DNA of 17,725 nucleotides from Candidatus Zhuqueibacterota bacterium (GCA_022706175.1 JAKJDB010000010.1:1-17725); one strand, 5' to 3'; positions 1 to 6,878 are shown, counted from the first letter of the stretch. The notes: generated by a model not told the origin, from the letters alone. Numbers and translations are program-made.

Positions 1-884
1 GGTGAGCCATAGTAGCCGATGTTGCTGCCGCCGGTGGACGCCGGAAATCCGGGTACAGAGGATCCGTCTTTAGCATCAAAGGCATAAAGCTTGTCATCGC
101 CGGCAAAGACGTAGATCTTGCCGTCCGCTGCGGTCAGGGAGGAGGCGTTAAGCCCCAAAGCCATCTGCAATCGGTTGTCCGCCACAGGCGCTTTTTTAAA
201 CGCAGAGGAGACCAGCTGAATGGGGAATCCGGAGACCGGTTCGCCGTCCGCCGCATTAAAAGCAAAGATTTTGCCTTCTGATGAATTATAATAGACGATG
301 CCGTCTGCCACAGCCGGCGAAGCGCCGTACTCATCCGCACCCACGGCGACCGGAAAGCCGGACACGGTTTGGCCGTTACCTGCCTGAAAGGCGTACAGAT
401 AGCCGTCGCCGCCTCCCAGATAGATCTTGCCATTATCGATGACCGGCCCGCAGAAGCGGGGATTCTGCGTGGCGCCGGCGGGAACCGGGCCCCATTCCAA
501 GCTGCCGGTGAAGGCATTAAAAGCATAGAGGTTGCCGGTTGCCCCGTGGCGAACAAAAATTTTACCATCGCTGTAGGCGGGCGAGCTGTAATTCTTCCCT
601 TCAGCCACCTGAACAGGGAAACCGGCCACCGGCTGTCCGTCGTTGAGCGTATACGCATGCAGTCGACCGTCCGAAGTGGTGATATAGACCACGTCGTTGG
701 CCACAATCATCCCGTTCTCTTCAATTTTTAAAGAGCTGATGGCGGCTTGTTGTCGCAGAGGCAGTTGCGGACCGCTGTTGCCAAACCCGCTGTTGCTGCT
801 GTTGCCGCGCCACAACGGCCAATCCTGGGCGCCAGCCGCTTGGAACAGGAGGACACAGGTCAAAACAAAAATCCATCGTTTCAT
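1..884 (-). CDS. Secreted PQQ/YVTN-type beta-propeller repeat protein, partial (C-terminus beyond left edge)
   Basis: The frame is open from an ATG at 882-884 to the left edge (294 codons, no stop). Residues 1-20 form a signal peptide (basic start, hydrophobic core, AGAQ cleavage region). The mature protein begins DWPLWRG, the usual opening of PQQ-like propeller proteins. At least five repeat blades follow, at about residues 64-93, 108-137, 152-181, 196-223 and 256-283. Each has the pattern K-I-Y, G-x-L-Y-A-F, then DG-x-x-V-x-GFP. Such proteins are periplasmic or surface beta-propellers. No catalytic residues are recognised, so the role (scaffold, ligand binding or secreted repeat protein) is unknown, and a C-terminal sorting domain may lie outside the window. 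It lies 47 bases downstream of the cohesin lipoprotein gene on the same strand, so co-transcription is likely. The ribosome site is weak (GGAT). Family call is confident, function is not. Confidence 0.9.
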   Translation of the reverse strand, partial: MKRWIFVLTCVLLFQAAGAQDWPLWRGNSSNSGFGNSGPQLPLRQQAAISSLKIEENGMIVANDVVYITTSDGRLHAYTLNDGQPVAGFPVQVAEGKNYSSPAYSDGKIFVRHGATGNLYAFNAFTGSLEWGPVPAGATQNPRFCGPVIDNGKIYLGGGDGYLYAFQAGNGQTVSGFPVAVGADEYGASPAVADGIVYYNSSEGKIFAFNAADGEPVSGFPIQLVSSAFKKAPVADNRLQMALGLNASSLTAADGKIYVFAGDDKLYAFDAKDGSSVPGFPASTGGSNIGYYGS

Positions 885-931
885 ATTTTAATCCAATTCA
901 TTAATTCAGCGCCTCGATCGGCAGGAGGGTT

Positions 932-1762
932 CTAGTTCGCCGTCACCTTGCCGCCGATGGTGAAGGCGTCCAGGACGGTTCCTTTGTTGTTCATCAATCC
1001 GAAATTAGAGTTCACCGCAGGATCGGCGATCAGCGTGAGCGTGGCGGCGGCCGTGGCTTTGATCGCTTTGAAACACACCCGGCCGACCAGACCCTCGCCG
1101 CTCACCGATTTGCCCGAGCCGAGCACGCCGAGCACCAGGTTCACCTCGCCGCTGGTGTTGTTGCGATTAAACATGAACTGCCACACCGTGCCGCCCCGGG
1201 AGGAAAGAAAGACATCCTCACGTCCCAGATCAACCACCTGCAGGGCGTCCTGAGGGAAAAGCAATCGCAGGCCGACACCGGCCAGGCTATCCGCTTTATG
1301 CACCTTGAAATAGACGGAAAAGGTATCGTTCACCGCAACGGCTTTTTCCGTCGGGGTGATCGTGATCGCCGGAATGAGGAAGGTCATCTTTAAACGGAGG
1401 TTCACCGTTTTGCCCGCCGCCAGGTTGACCGTGTCTCCGGCCGCCATAACCGCGGTGCTGTTTCGAAAAGCCGTCACGGTAAAGATGCGTCGATCGCCCG
1501 CCTTGACGCGCAGTGTGTCGCGGAGGAGCCCTGCGGTCGGAATAATCTCTTTGTAAATCGAATCCATGCCGGCGCCTGTTGCCGTTACGACGATTCGGGT
1601 CAGTCCTGTCGAAAGGGCATCCAGCTGCGCAAGAGAGAGCGACGCGATCCCATCCTCCGTGTCCAACCGCTCCGGCGTCAGGGGCGATTGACGTTGGCAA
1701 TTCAAGACCACGGCCCAAGCAAGGGCGGTGATCATCAGGCTGCATTTTCTGAAAGTGGACAT
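932..1762 (-). CDS. Cohesin-domain-containing lipoprotein
   Basis: A 276-residue protein. I chose the ATG at 1760-1762 because GGAG lies 10 bases upstream and it leads directly into a lipoprotein signal with lipobox VVLNC (Cys22). An upstream in-frame ATG at 1808-1810 would add 16 residues without improving the signal. Residues about 56-127 form a beta-rich domain seen in front of cohesin modules in FCB lipoproteins (VTATGAGM, DTLRVKAGDRRIFTV, VNLAAGKTVNLRL). Residues about 131-276 resemble a type I cohesin fold: an opening DTFSVYFKVHKADSLAGVGLRLLFP, then LVGRVCFKA and a closing VLDAFTIGGKV. Cohesins normally bind dockerins. No dockerin is visible in the window, so the partner is unknown and the domain may act as a generic adhesion module. 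The gene sits between the SH3b protein and the beta-propeller gene in a probable operon. A membrane lipoprotein displaying a binding domain is the best reading. Confidence 0.8.
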   Translation of the reverse strand: MSTFRKCSLMITALAWAVVLNCQRQSPLTPERLDTEDGIASLSLAQLDALSTGLTRIVVTATGAGMDSIYKEIIPTAGLLRDTLRVKAGDRRIFTVTAFRNSTAVMAAGDTVNLAAGKTVNLRLKMTFLIPAITITPTEKAVAVNDTFSVYFKVHKADSLAGVGLRLLFPQDALQVVDLGREDVFLSSRGGTVWQFMFNRNNTSGEVNLVLGVLGSGKSVSGEGLVGRVCFKAIKATAAATLTLIADPAVNSNFGLMNNKGTVLDAFTIGGKVTAN

Positions 1763-1794
1763 TTTATGATTGCTCCGATCGAAATTGTTTGGCC

Positions 1795-1823
1795 GGGGGT
1801 TGCCGTACAAACGGGCAACCCCC
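1795..1823 (-). terminator. Terminator-like hairpin between SH3b and cohesin genes
   Basis: Perfect 10-bp inverted repeat GGGGGTTGCC / GGCAACCCCC (1795-1804 and 1814-1823) with a 9-base loop. It begins at the stop codon of the SH3b gene and ends about 30 bases before the start of the cohesin gene. No T-tract follows on the minus strand, so it may attenuate, stabilise the upstream message or act as a processing site rather than fully terminate. Confidence 0.5.
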
Positions 1824-2653
1824 TACCATTCTATGTTTAAAAAAACCGTGCTGTCCTTGGCCTGCTCTTCGTCATCGCCGCTCAACAGGTAATAAGCGCC
1901 GCCGCCGGCCGCCGCCGCTGCCAGCCAAAAGACGGGTTTGGTATAAAAGGGAGAGGATTTACGCGCGGAGAGCGGTTTTACCGTCGCTGGGGGCTGGGCC
2001 TCTGCTTTGGGCGTCAACCCCGCCCGCGTCTGCAACTTGGCCAGTTGTTTGTCGTCGATCAAGCGGACTTCGATCGGTTCGGTTTTACTCTCGTTACCGA
2101 AGGCATCGATCGCTATGATCTGATAGGTGAGGAAAGCCGACTGGGTGATGTTCGCAGGCACGGTCACGCCGTAAAGCCGGCCCTGAGTGATCACCTGGGC
2201 CGATTGCGCGTCGATGTAACCGGAAAGTCCTTGCTCGGAGCGAATGCGAAAATAAGGATCCCGTATCATGGTGACCAGCACTTGCTGATCCGCATTCAAT
2301 ACGCCTACTTTTTTAAAGGTTGTGCCCGGGCCGGAATAGACCGGCAACTGATCTGTGAGGATTTTAGCCGTGACCGGCACCGCCTCCTTTTCATTGATCA
2401 CCGGCATCGCGCCCTCGAACGCTTCCCCCTCATAAGTGATTTTGAGTTGAACCGCTTTAACTCCGCCGGAATCGGCGATGTTGGCAGCCAGAGGCAGGGG
2501 CTTGCCCTGGCGACCCAGCTTTTGCGGTTGATGAGCGATGATCGGCGGAGTGGTGTCGAACGCCTGGGCGTGTACGGTATGCGGGATTGACCACAGAAGG
2601 GCGACGGCTAAAGTCAGACGTCGCACTGTTCCAACGGATGCATGGTGTCTCAT
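1823..2653 (-). CDS. Envelope protein with SH3b domain inside an Ig-like domain and a C-terminal membrane anchor
   Basis: A 276-residue protein with ATG at 2651-2653 and GGAG 10 bases upstream. Residues 1-30 are a signal peptide (cleavage near HAQ). Residues 32-93 open with DTTPPII and continue SGGVKAVQLKITY, the first half of an Ig-like domain. Residues about 94-155 look like a bacterial SH3 domain (VTAKILTDQLPVYSGPGTTF, GVLNADQQVLV, FRIRSEQGLSGYID). Residues about 157-200 (YGVTVPANI, LTYQIIAIDAFGNES) look like the missing second half of the Ig-like fold. After a Pro/Ala-rich linker, residues 240-258 form a transmembrane helix, followed by an acidic tail ending LNIEW. SH3b domains often bind peptidoglycan peptides, so a cell-wall-facing role is inferred. 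It is the first gene of the leftmost operon. No specific function is known. Confidence 0.8.
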   Translation of the reverse strand: MRHHASVGTVRRLTLAVALLWSIPHTVHAQAFDTTPPIIAHQPQKLGRQGKPLPLAANIADSGGVKAVQLKITYEGEAFEGAMPVINEKEAVPVTAKILTDQLPVYSGPGTTFKKVGVLNADQQVLVTMIRDPYFRIRSEQGLSGYIDAQSAQVITQGRLYGVTVPANITQSAFLTYQIIAIDAFGNESKTEPIEVRLIDDKQLAKLQTRAGLTPKAEAQPPATVKPLSARKSSPFYTKPVFWLAAAAAGGGAYYLLSGDDEEQAKDSTVFLNIEW

Positions 2654-2796
2654 GACAAAACAACTCCGGTTAATTTTTGCGAATCTCGATGTTTGCCGAT
2701 GATGCGATTACTCGATGTAATACAACAAGTTGAAAAAGGGATGCCCAAAGCGCAAAAATTAAGAGCAAATATAATTCCAAGTATAAGATAGATATC
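2654..2796. other. Intergenic leader of the left operon
   Basis: AT-rich stretch between the greA terminator and the start of the SH3b gene. It must carry the promoter for the leftward operon, since the greA terminator on the same strand would block read-through. I could not pick out a convincing -35/-10 pair on the minus strand. No small ORF or repeat was recognised. Confidence 0.4.
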
Positions 2797-2831
2797 AAAA
2801 AAAAAGCCTGCAAGCAAAAAGTGCTGCAGGC
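2797..2831 (-). terminator. Rho-independent terminator of greA
   Basis: On the minus strand a GC-rich stem (GCCTGC paired with GCAGGC, extended by TGCT/AGCA across one bulged base, 2806-2831) is followed at once by nine T residues (2797-2805). It lies 23 bases beyond the greA stop codon. This is a textbook intrinsic terminator. Confidence 0.9.
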
Positions 2832-2854
2832 GAAAAAATTTCCCACTGTCCGTT

Positions 2855-3325
2855 CTATTGGATTTTGACGACCCGATAGCTGACCAGGCCGGCGGGAATT
2901 TTGATTTCAACGATGTCGTTGACTTTTTTGCCCACCAGGGCTTTGCCGACCGGCGAATCGACAGAGACCGCATCCACATCATAAGTGTGGAACTCGGCTG
3001 TGGGCACCAGCTCGTAGGCGATCTGGCGTTTGGTTTTGACATCCATCAGAGTGACGCGGCTGCCGACATGCACCTGATCATTGTTCATCATATCGTCGGT
3101 CATGATCCGCGCGCGCGACAGGGTCTCCTCCAGACGGGCGATTTTGCGTTCGACCAGAGCCTGTTTTTCTTTGGCGGCATGATATTCGGCGTTTTCGGAG
3201 AGGTCGCCCTTTTCCCGCGCCTCAGCGATATCTCGGATCGCTTTATTGCGATCCTCCCGTTTCATCTGAGCCAATTCCGAGGTGAGTTTGTCAAACTGCT
3301 CTTTGGAGAGGTACATGGGCTTCAT
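2855..3325 (-). CDS. greA: Transcription elongation factor GreA
   Basis: A 156-residue protein, the usual GreA length. GreA enters the secondary channel of RNA polymerase and stimulates cleavage of backtracked transcripts, rescuing stalled complexes. The N-terminal coiled coil spans about residues 5-75. Its tip carries GDLSENAEYHAAKEKQ with the acidic pair Asp41 and Glu44 that coordinate the catalytic Mg2+. The C-terminal FKBP-like domain (about 80-156) includes VGSRVTLMD, SVDSPVGKALVGKKV and the end motif SYRVVKIQ. The ATG at 3323-3325 is chosen because AAGGA sits 8 bases upstream. The frame stays open for 41 more codons upstream, but those run through the promoter and leader hairpin and are not GreA-like. 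It is a single-gene unit with its own promoter and terminator. Confidence 0.97.
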   Translation of the reverse strand: MKPMYLSKEQFDKLTSELAQMKREDRNKAIRDIAEAREKGDLSENAEYHAAKEKQALVERKIARLEETLSRARIMTDDMMNNDQVHVGSRVTLMDVKTKRQIAYELVPTAEFHTYDVDAVSVDSPVGKALVGKKVNDIVEIKIPAGLVSYRVVKIQ

Positions 3326-3356
3326 AACAGAATTCCTTGTGCTGTTCGCCGGTATC

Positions 3357-3413
3357 AAAAACGCAAACCGAATCGGCGTCTGGAGTGCAGCGCGACACCG
3401 ATTCGGTTTGCGT
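3357..3413 (-). promoter_or_regulatory. greA leader stem-loop followed by U5 (possible attenuator)
   Basis: A perfect 16-bp inverted repeat, ACGCAAACCGAATCGG at 3361-3376 and its complement at 3398-3413. In the minus-strand RNA it extends inward by about 4 bp including one G-U pair, leaving a 13-base loop. The stem ends in a run of five U (3361-3357). It starts at about the predicted transcription start and ends about 31 bases before the greA ATG. It therefore has the shape of an intrinsic terminator in the greA leader. E. coli greA also has leader termination that yields the short GraL RNAs, so a similar attenuator is plausible here by analogy of position only. Confidence 0.65.
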
Positions 3414-3419
3414 ATAGGT

Positions 3420-3448
3420 ATTGTAAGCAAAAATGCGATGAGAGTCAA
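3420..3448 (-). promoter_or_regulatory. Sigma70-type promoter of greA
   Basis: On the minus strand, TTGACT (3448-3443), a 17-base spacer and TACAAT (3425-3420). Both boxes match the E. coli consensus in 5 of 6 positions. The predicted start falls near 3413, the first base of the leader hairpin. It is the best-matching promoter in the window. Confidence 0.8.
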
Positions 3449-3511
3449 GCGAAATTTAACGTCCTTTTGAATAATCCTTGCGCCTGTGCGTTTTTATTGG
3501 TAAGTTTTATT

Positions 3512-4048
3512 ATGAAAGAAAAAATCTACGTCATCACCACGGGCGGGACCATCGAAAAGATCTATGATGAGGAGAGCGGTACGCTCGCCAACCGCGGCTC
3601 CGTACTGGACGAAATGCTCAGCCGGCTGCGGTTGCCTTACGGCGAGATCCAGTCCTATGACCTGTTGTGCAAAGATTCTCTGCAGATGACCGATCGGGAT
3701 CGGCAGATGATCCTGTTCGCCGTGGAGAATCTGTTGGAGCACAAGCGTCCGATCGTCATTCTGCACGGCACAGATACCATGGAGCAATCCGCCCAGTATC
3801 TGTATGATCACCTGCAGGAACCGCCGGCGCCCATCGTTTTTACCGGCGCCATGACCCCGTTCGGCTTTGAAAAGTCGGATGCCCTGCAGAATTTTACCGA
3901 GGCGCTTCTGGCCTGCCAACTGCTCCCTCCCGGCATCTATATTTCCATGCATAATCATGTTCACCCTATGCCTGGAGTGTATAAAAATCGGGAAAAAGGG
4001 ACTTTTGCGGCTCACCCCCCCGCCTCTGCGCCTTCCCAACGACCGTAG
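3512..4048 (+). CDS. Short single-domain asparaginase-like protein
   Basis: A 178-residue protein that matches only the N-terminal catalytic domain of type I/II L-asparaginases (usual length about 330). A compact family of about 160-170 residues with this layout is known. Predicted reaction: L-asparagine hydrolysis to aspartate and ammonia. Motifs in order are TTGGTI (nucleophile-type Thr13), KDSLQMTDRD (Ser56), HGTDTM (Thr87-Asp88), FTGAMTPFGFEKSDALQNFTEA (about 110-131) and GVYKNREKGTF (Lys158). The full set of catalytic residues seems present. The frame continues far upstream antisense to greA, but protein similarity starts at the ATG 3512-3514; the ribosome site there is weak. The last 13 residues (AAHPPASAPSQRP) go beyond the family end and are encoded across a C7 tract (4015-4021). 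Substrate specificity is unproven. Confidence 0.85.
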   Translation: MKEKIYVITTGGTIEKIYDEESGTLANRGSVLDEMLSRLRLPYGEIQSYDLLCKDSLQMTDRDRQMILFAVENLLEHKRPIVILHGTDTMEQSAQYLYDHLQEPPAPIVFTGAMTPFGFEKSDALQNFTEALLACQLLPPGIYISMHNHVHPMPGVYKNREKGTFAAHPPASAPSQRP

Positions 4049-4051
4049 CGC

Positions 4052-4081
4052 TTGGGTTCACTCTCGAGGTCCTGAGCCCAA
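4052..4081 (+). terminator. Terminator-like hairpin after the asparaginase gene
   Basis: TTGGGTTCA (4052-4060) pairs with TGAGCCCAA (4073-4081) as a 9-bp stem with one G-U pair and a 12-base loop, four bases after the stop codon. Only a weak T-rich stretch follows (ATTCATATTC), so termination would be inefficient. Confidence 0.45.
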
Positions 4082-4178
4082 TTCATATTCGGCTGCGCTC
4101 GTCTAAAGGACTGCCATCTTGCCCTGCTTCCGCATTATTGGAATCCTTCGTTCTTGCTGTGTCTGTCACGTTATACAC

Positions 4179-4207
4179 TTGAATTTTAAATTCCTTAGTC
4201 GTATATT
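4179..4207 (+). promoter_or_regulatory. Sigma70-type promoter of pepD
   Basis: TTGAAT (4179-4184), a 17-base spacer (4185-4201) and TATATT (4202-4207), about 50 bases upstream of the pepD start codon. The surrounding 4170-4240 segment is clearly more AT-rich than the flanking genes. Confidence 0.7.
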
Positions 4208-4256
4208 AGTTGAATAATTCCTGTTACATGGTCGAAATGATATGTGGGAGGTCGGC

Positions 4257-5708
4257 ATGTCTGTGATAGCGAATTTGGAACCCAGGCTGCTGTGGCAGCA
4301 TTTTGATGAGATTCGAAAGATCCCGCACGGATCGGGGAATGAGAAAGCCATCGGCCAATACGTGGTTTCCGTTGCACAGCGGCTCGGCTTGAAATATCTT
4401 CGTGAAAAAAGCGGTAACGTTATTATTTACAAGCCTGCAGCCACCGGGCATGAGAACGCACCGACTTTAATTCTTCAGGGCCATTTGGATATGGTGTGCG
4501 AAAAGCACTCCAGCAAAGCGTTTGATTTTTTACGGGATCCCATCGAGCTGGAGATCGACAGCGAGTGGTTGATGGCCAAAGGCACCACTCTGGGCGCTGA
4601 CAACGGCATTGGCGTCGCGGCGATCCTGGCTGTTCTCGAAGACAAGTCCCTGCAGCATGGTCCGTTGGAAGCGGTGTTCACTGTGGATGAAGAGCGCGGC
4701 CTACAGGGCGCCCGAACCCTTTCCGCCAAAGCCCTGAAAGGGCGAACGCTGCTGAATTTGGACAGCGAGGAACTGGGCGTTTTCTCCATCGGCTGCGCCG
4801 GCGGTGCAGACTCGGTGGTCACATTGCCCATCACCCGCAAACGAGCCAAAGGCGCCACGTTGGTGGAAATCCATCTCAGTGGACTGCGCGGCGGCCATTC
4901 CGGCATCGACATCCATGAGGGACGCGGCAATGCGATCAAGATTTTGAATCGTCTGTTGTGGCAGATGCAGAAAAAGGTCCCCTTTGAACTGGTATTTCTC
5001 AACGGCGGCGACAAACACAACGCCATTCCGCGGGAAGTGGTCGCCCAGGTGGTGATGCCGAAATCCAAAGTGGCCGCAGCGGAAAAATGGCTGGCCGCCA
5101 GCCTGAAGGACCTTGTTCTCGAGTTTAAACCGGTTGAGCACAGCATCAAGTTGACCATGAAGGTGATCGATAAAAAACTGCCGCCGGTGTTGAGCGGCGC
5201 GAGCCAGGAAAAGCTGTTGGGATTGCTCTTCGCCCTGCCGCATGGGCCGTTGGCCATGAGCCGTTCCATCAAGGATCTGGTGGAAACTTCCAACAACGTG
5301 GCTGCCATCAAGTGTGAAAAAAGCCGCGTGGTGATCGTCTGCAGCAGCCGCAGCTCTAATATGGCAGCCCTGCGGGCGACGCGCAACAAACTGGCGGCGA
5401 TTGCCAAACTCGCCGGCGCTAAAATTCAGCAGCCGGAGGGATATCCGGGATGGATGCCCGATCTGGAATCGCCGGTGCTGAAGGTGACCATGGATACCTT
5501 TCGCGCGATCACCGGCAAGAACGCACATTTTCAGGCCATTCACGCCGGTCTGGAGTGCGGCATCATTGGTGAAAAATTTCCCGGCATGGACATGATCTCG
5601 CTTGGGCCTACTCTGCAACATCCCCACTCTCCGGAGGAACGGGTGCACATCGGCTCCGTGGCGATCTTTTACAAGCACCTGCTGAAAATATTGGAAACGC
5701 TCTCCTGA
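4257..5708 (+). CDS. pepD: Aminoacyl-histidine dipeptidase (peptidase D, M20C family)
   Basis: A 483-residue cytosolic zinc dipeptidase; E. coli PepD has 485. It hydrolyses dipeptides with broad specificity, including Xaa-His. The two-zinc site is complete: His76 (GHLDMV), Asp115 (GADNGIG), Glu146 (DEERGL), Asp169 (LNLDSEE) and His457 (LQHPHSPEER). Asp78 and Glu145 are the catalytic partners. These positions are offset by a constant four residues from those of E. coli PepD. The lid/dimerisation domain lies at about 200-390, with HSGIDIHEGRGNA. The ATG at 4257 is preferred over 4242 because GGGAGG lies 5 bases upstream of it. It has its own promoter and a strong terminator, so it is probably monocistronic. 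With the asparaginase next door it fits amino acid and peptide breakdown. Confidence 0.96.
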   Translation: MSVIANLEPRLLWQHFDEIRKIPHGSGNEKAIGQYVVSVAQRLGLKYLREKSGNVIIYKPAATGHENAPTLILQGHLDMVCEKHSSKAFDFLRDPIELEIDSEWLMAKGTTLGADNGIGVAAILAVLEDKSLQHGPLEAVFTVDEERGLQGARTLSAKALKGRTLLNLDSEELGVFSIGCAGGADSVVTLPITRKRAKGATLVEIHLSGLRGGHSGIDIHEGRGNAIKILNRLLWQMQKKVPFELVFLNGGDKHNAIPREVVAQVVMPKSKVAAAEKWLAASLKDLVLEFKPVEHSIKLTMKVIDKKLPPVLSGASQEKLLGLLFALPHGPLAMSRSIKDLVETSNNVAAIKCEKSRVVIVCSSRSSNMAALRATRNKLAAIAKLAGAKIQQPEGYPGWMPDLESPVLKVTMDTFRAITGKNAHFQAIHAGLECGIIGEKFPGMDMISLGPTLQHPHSPEERVHIGSVAIFYKHLLKILETLS

Positions 5709-5740
5709 GCACGAGGCGTTTGCATCATGAGGTTACTATC

Positions 5741-5773
5741 AAGCCCTGGCAATTCAGTTGTCGGGGCTTTTTT
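5741..5773 (+). terminator. Rho-independent terminator of pepD
   Basis: An 11-bp stem with two G-U pairs (AGCCCTGGCAA at 5741-5751 with TTGTCGGGGCT at 5757-5767) and the 5-base loop TTCAG, followed by a run of seven T (5767-5773). It lies 32 bases past the pepD stop. Confidence 0.92.
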
Positions 5774-5983
5774 TCGCAAGGTTTGCCGGGAGCGTGGATC
5801 GGTCCGGTTGCTGAAGCAGAGGTCGGTGGAGAGAGCGATCCGCAAGAGACACACAACGCAGAAGTCGAAGGGCAAGTCGATCTATTGGTGAGGGGCAAGG
5901 AGCCGCTTCGGTCCGGTGTGTGTGCGGAGGAAAAGCAGTGGAGCGCAAAGCAGCGTGTTGGAACTATCCGGAGGCCTACTGTA
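5774..5983 (+). other. Intergenic region upstream of the kinase-like gene
   Basis: About 210 bases between the pepD terminator and the next start codon. The frame of the kinase-like gene stays open through it, but the implied 88-residue N-terminal extension would also cross the terminator and resembles nothing known to me. No clear promoter, repeat or RNA gene was found, although a promoter is expected here. Confidence 0.4.
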
Positions 5984-6691
5984 ATGGTGAAACAGCTCGT
6001 GATTTTATCCGGTCCGTCCTGCGCCGGCAAGACGCCGTTGCTCAAGGCCGTTCGTCGTCTGCGGCCGGATCTGGCGATGGCGATGCCGGTCTTGTATACC
6101 AGTCGCCCTCCTCGTCCGGGTGAGCAGGAAGGGGTGGATTACTATTATCGCAGCAAGGAAGAGATCTGTGCGTTGCCGGCCACGCGCTACCTGGTAGGAC
6201 AGGTGCGGGTCATCTGGCAGGCGGTGGATTTGCAGCAGATCGCCGCCTTGTTCGAGAAAGAATCTCTCATCGTCCTTGAAATCTATCCCACGCTGGGCCG
6301 GCTTTTTCTCGATCATCCGGCGGTGCAGCAGGCGAGCGCCGCGTTCCGTCTGCGCACCGTTTTCCTGTGTCCGGTTCTCGAAGAAGAGATTCAGGCGGTG
6401 CAAGGGCACATGGGCTACGAGTCGCCGCAACAGGCGACCAGCGCCATTATGCTGCCGAAATTGATCAGACGTTCCCAACAGCAGGGCAAGGTGTTGTCGT
6501 CCGCAGAGGTGAACGACCTGCAGACTCGCGCGAATCGCGCCTACGATGAAATTCAAATGGCGAAAAACTATCAGGAGATCCTTGTCAACCATGATGGGGA
6601 GGATTCGCCGCATTGGGGGTATTCGCCGCCCCTTGGCGAGGCCGGCCGTACCGTGGCTCGCTTTATCAAGATTCTCGAAGGCGATGACTAG
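5984..6691 (+). CDS. Divergent guanylate-kinase-like P-loop protein
   Basis: A 235-residue protein. The ATG at 5984 follows GGAGG with a 9-base gap, and the P-loop starts within 10 residues: LSGPSCAGKTPLL (about 8-20), where true guanylate kinases have GPSGxGKST. Residues 39-56 (TSRPPRPGEQEGVDYYYRSKEE) match the nucleotide-monophosphate region of guanylate kinase. The C-terminal RANRAYDEIQMAKNYQEILVNHD (182-204) resembles the end of that family. The region between them lacks the usual E-W-A-x-(V/Y)-x-G-xx-YGT segment that contacts GMP; it reads GQVRVIWQAVDLQQI instead. GMP phosphorylation is therefore doubtful, and another nucleotide or a regulatory role is possible. It is followed 187 bases later by the exonuclease gene. 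It is probably not the sole Gmk of the cell. Confidence 0.75.
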   Translation: MVKQLVILSGPSCAGKTPLLKAVRRLRPDLAMAMPVLYTSRPPRPGEQEGVDYYYRSKEEICALPATRYLVGQVRVIWQAVDLQQIAALFEKESLIVLEIYPTLGRLFLDHPAVQQASAAFRLRTVFLCPVLEEEIQAVQGHMGYESPQQATSAIMLPKLIRRSQQQGKVLSSAEVNDLQTRANRAYDEIQMAKNYQEILVNHDGEDSPHWGYSPPLGEAGRTVARFIKILEGDD

Positions 6692-6713
6692 GAGGAGAAA
6701 CAGCACGACGGCC

Positions 6714-6772
6714 GCCCGCCTCCGGCTGGCGCCTCGACAGTGTACGGCTGTTTCTTCGCCAGGCGTCCGGGC
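6714..6772 (+). other. Possible structured 3' untranslated element after the kinase-like gene
   Basis: Three nested complementary pairs: GCCCG/CGGGC (6714-6718 with 6768-6772), CTGGCG/CGCCAG (6726-6731 with 6757-6762) and ACAG/CTGT (6737-6740 with 6748-6751), separated by small internal loops. No T-tract follows. It could be a 3' end or processing structure; stems this short could also arise by chance in GC-rich DNA. Confidence 0.3.
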
Positions 6773-6823
6773 TTAACGATTCTTTGAGCCCTGCCCGATC
6801 TGCACCCCTTCTCACTTTTCATT

Positions 6824-6851
6824 TTGAGGTTATTGCTCTTTTTTGTATTCT
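6824..6851 (+). promoter_or_regulatory. Candidate promoter of the exonuclease gene
   Basis: TTGAGG (6824-6829), a 16-base spacer and TATTCT (6846-6851), in an AT-rich stretch 27 bases before the start codon. Each box matches the consensus in 4 of 6 positions, so support is modest. Confidence 0.35.
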
Positions 6852-6878
6852 TTACCTATTCGATTCAAAAGGGCGATC

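Noticed and set aside
134..706. Minus-strand frame of 190 codons in another phase
   Set aside because: The real gene in this region is the beta-propeller in a different phase, shown by a signal peptide and repeats and open to the window edge.
3326..3448. 41-codon N-terminal extension of GreA
   Set aside because: It covers the promoter and leader hairpin, and a good ribosome site marks the internal ATG.
2858..3511. Long plus-strand frame upstream of and continuous with the asparaginase
   Set aside because: It is antisense to greA, whose protein is certain, and it has no family-like sequence before the ATG at 3512.
4701..5678. Minus-strand frame of 325 codons
   Set aside because: Antisense to pepD, which is complete with all zinc ligands.
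5720..5983. 88-residue extension of the kinase-like protein
   Set aside because: It would read through the pepD terminator, and the internal ATG has GGAGG and an immediate P-loop.
5774..5983. Possible group II intron fragment or structured RNA
   Set aside because: I looked for a domain V-like hairpin and found none; nothing beyond GC-rich sequence.
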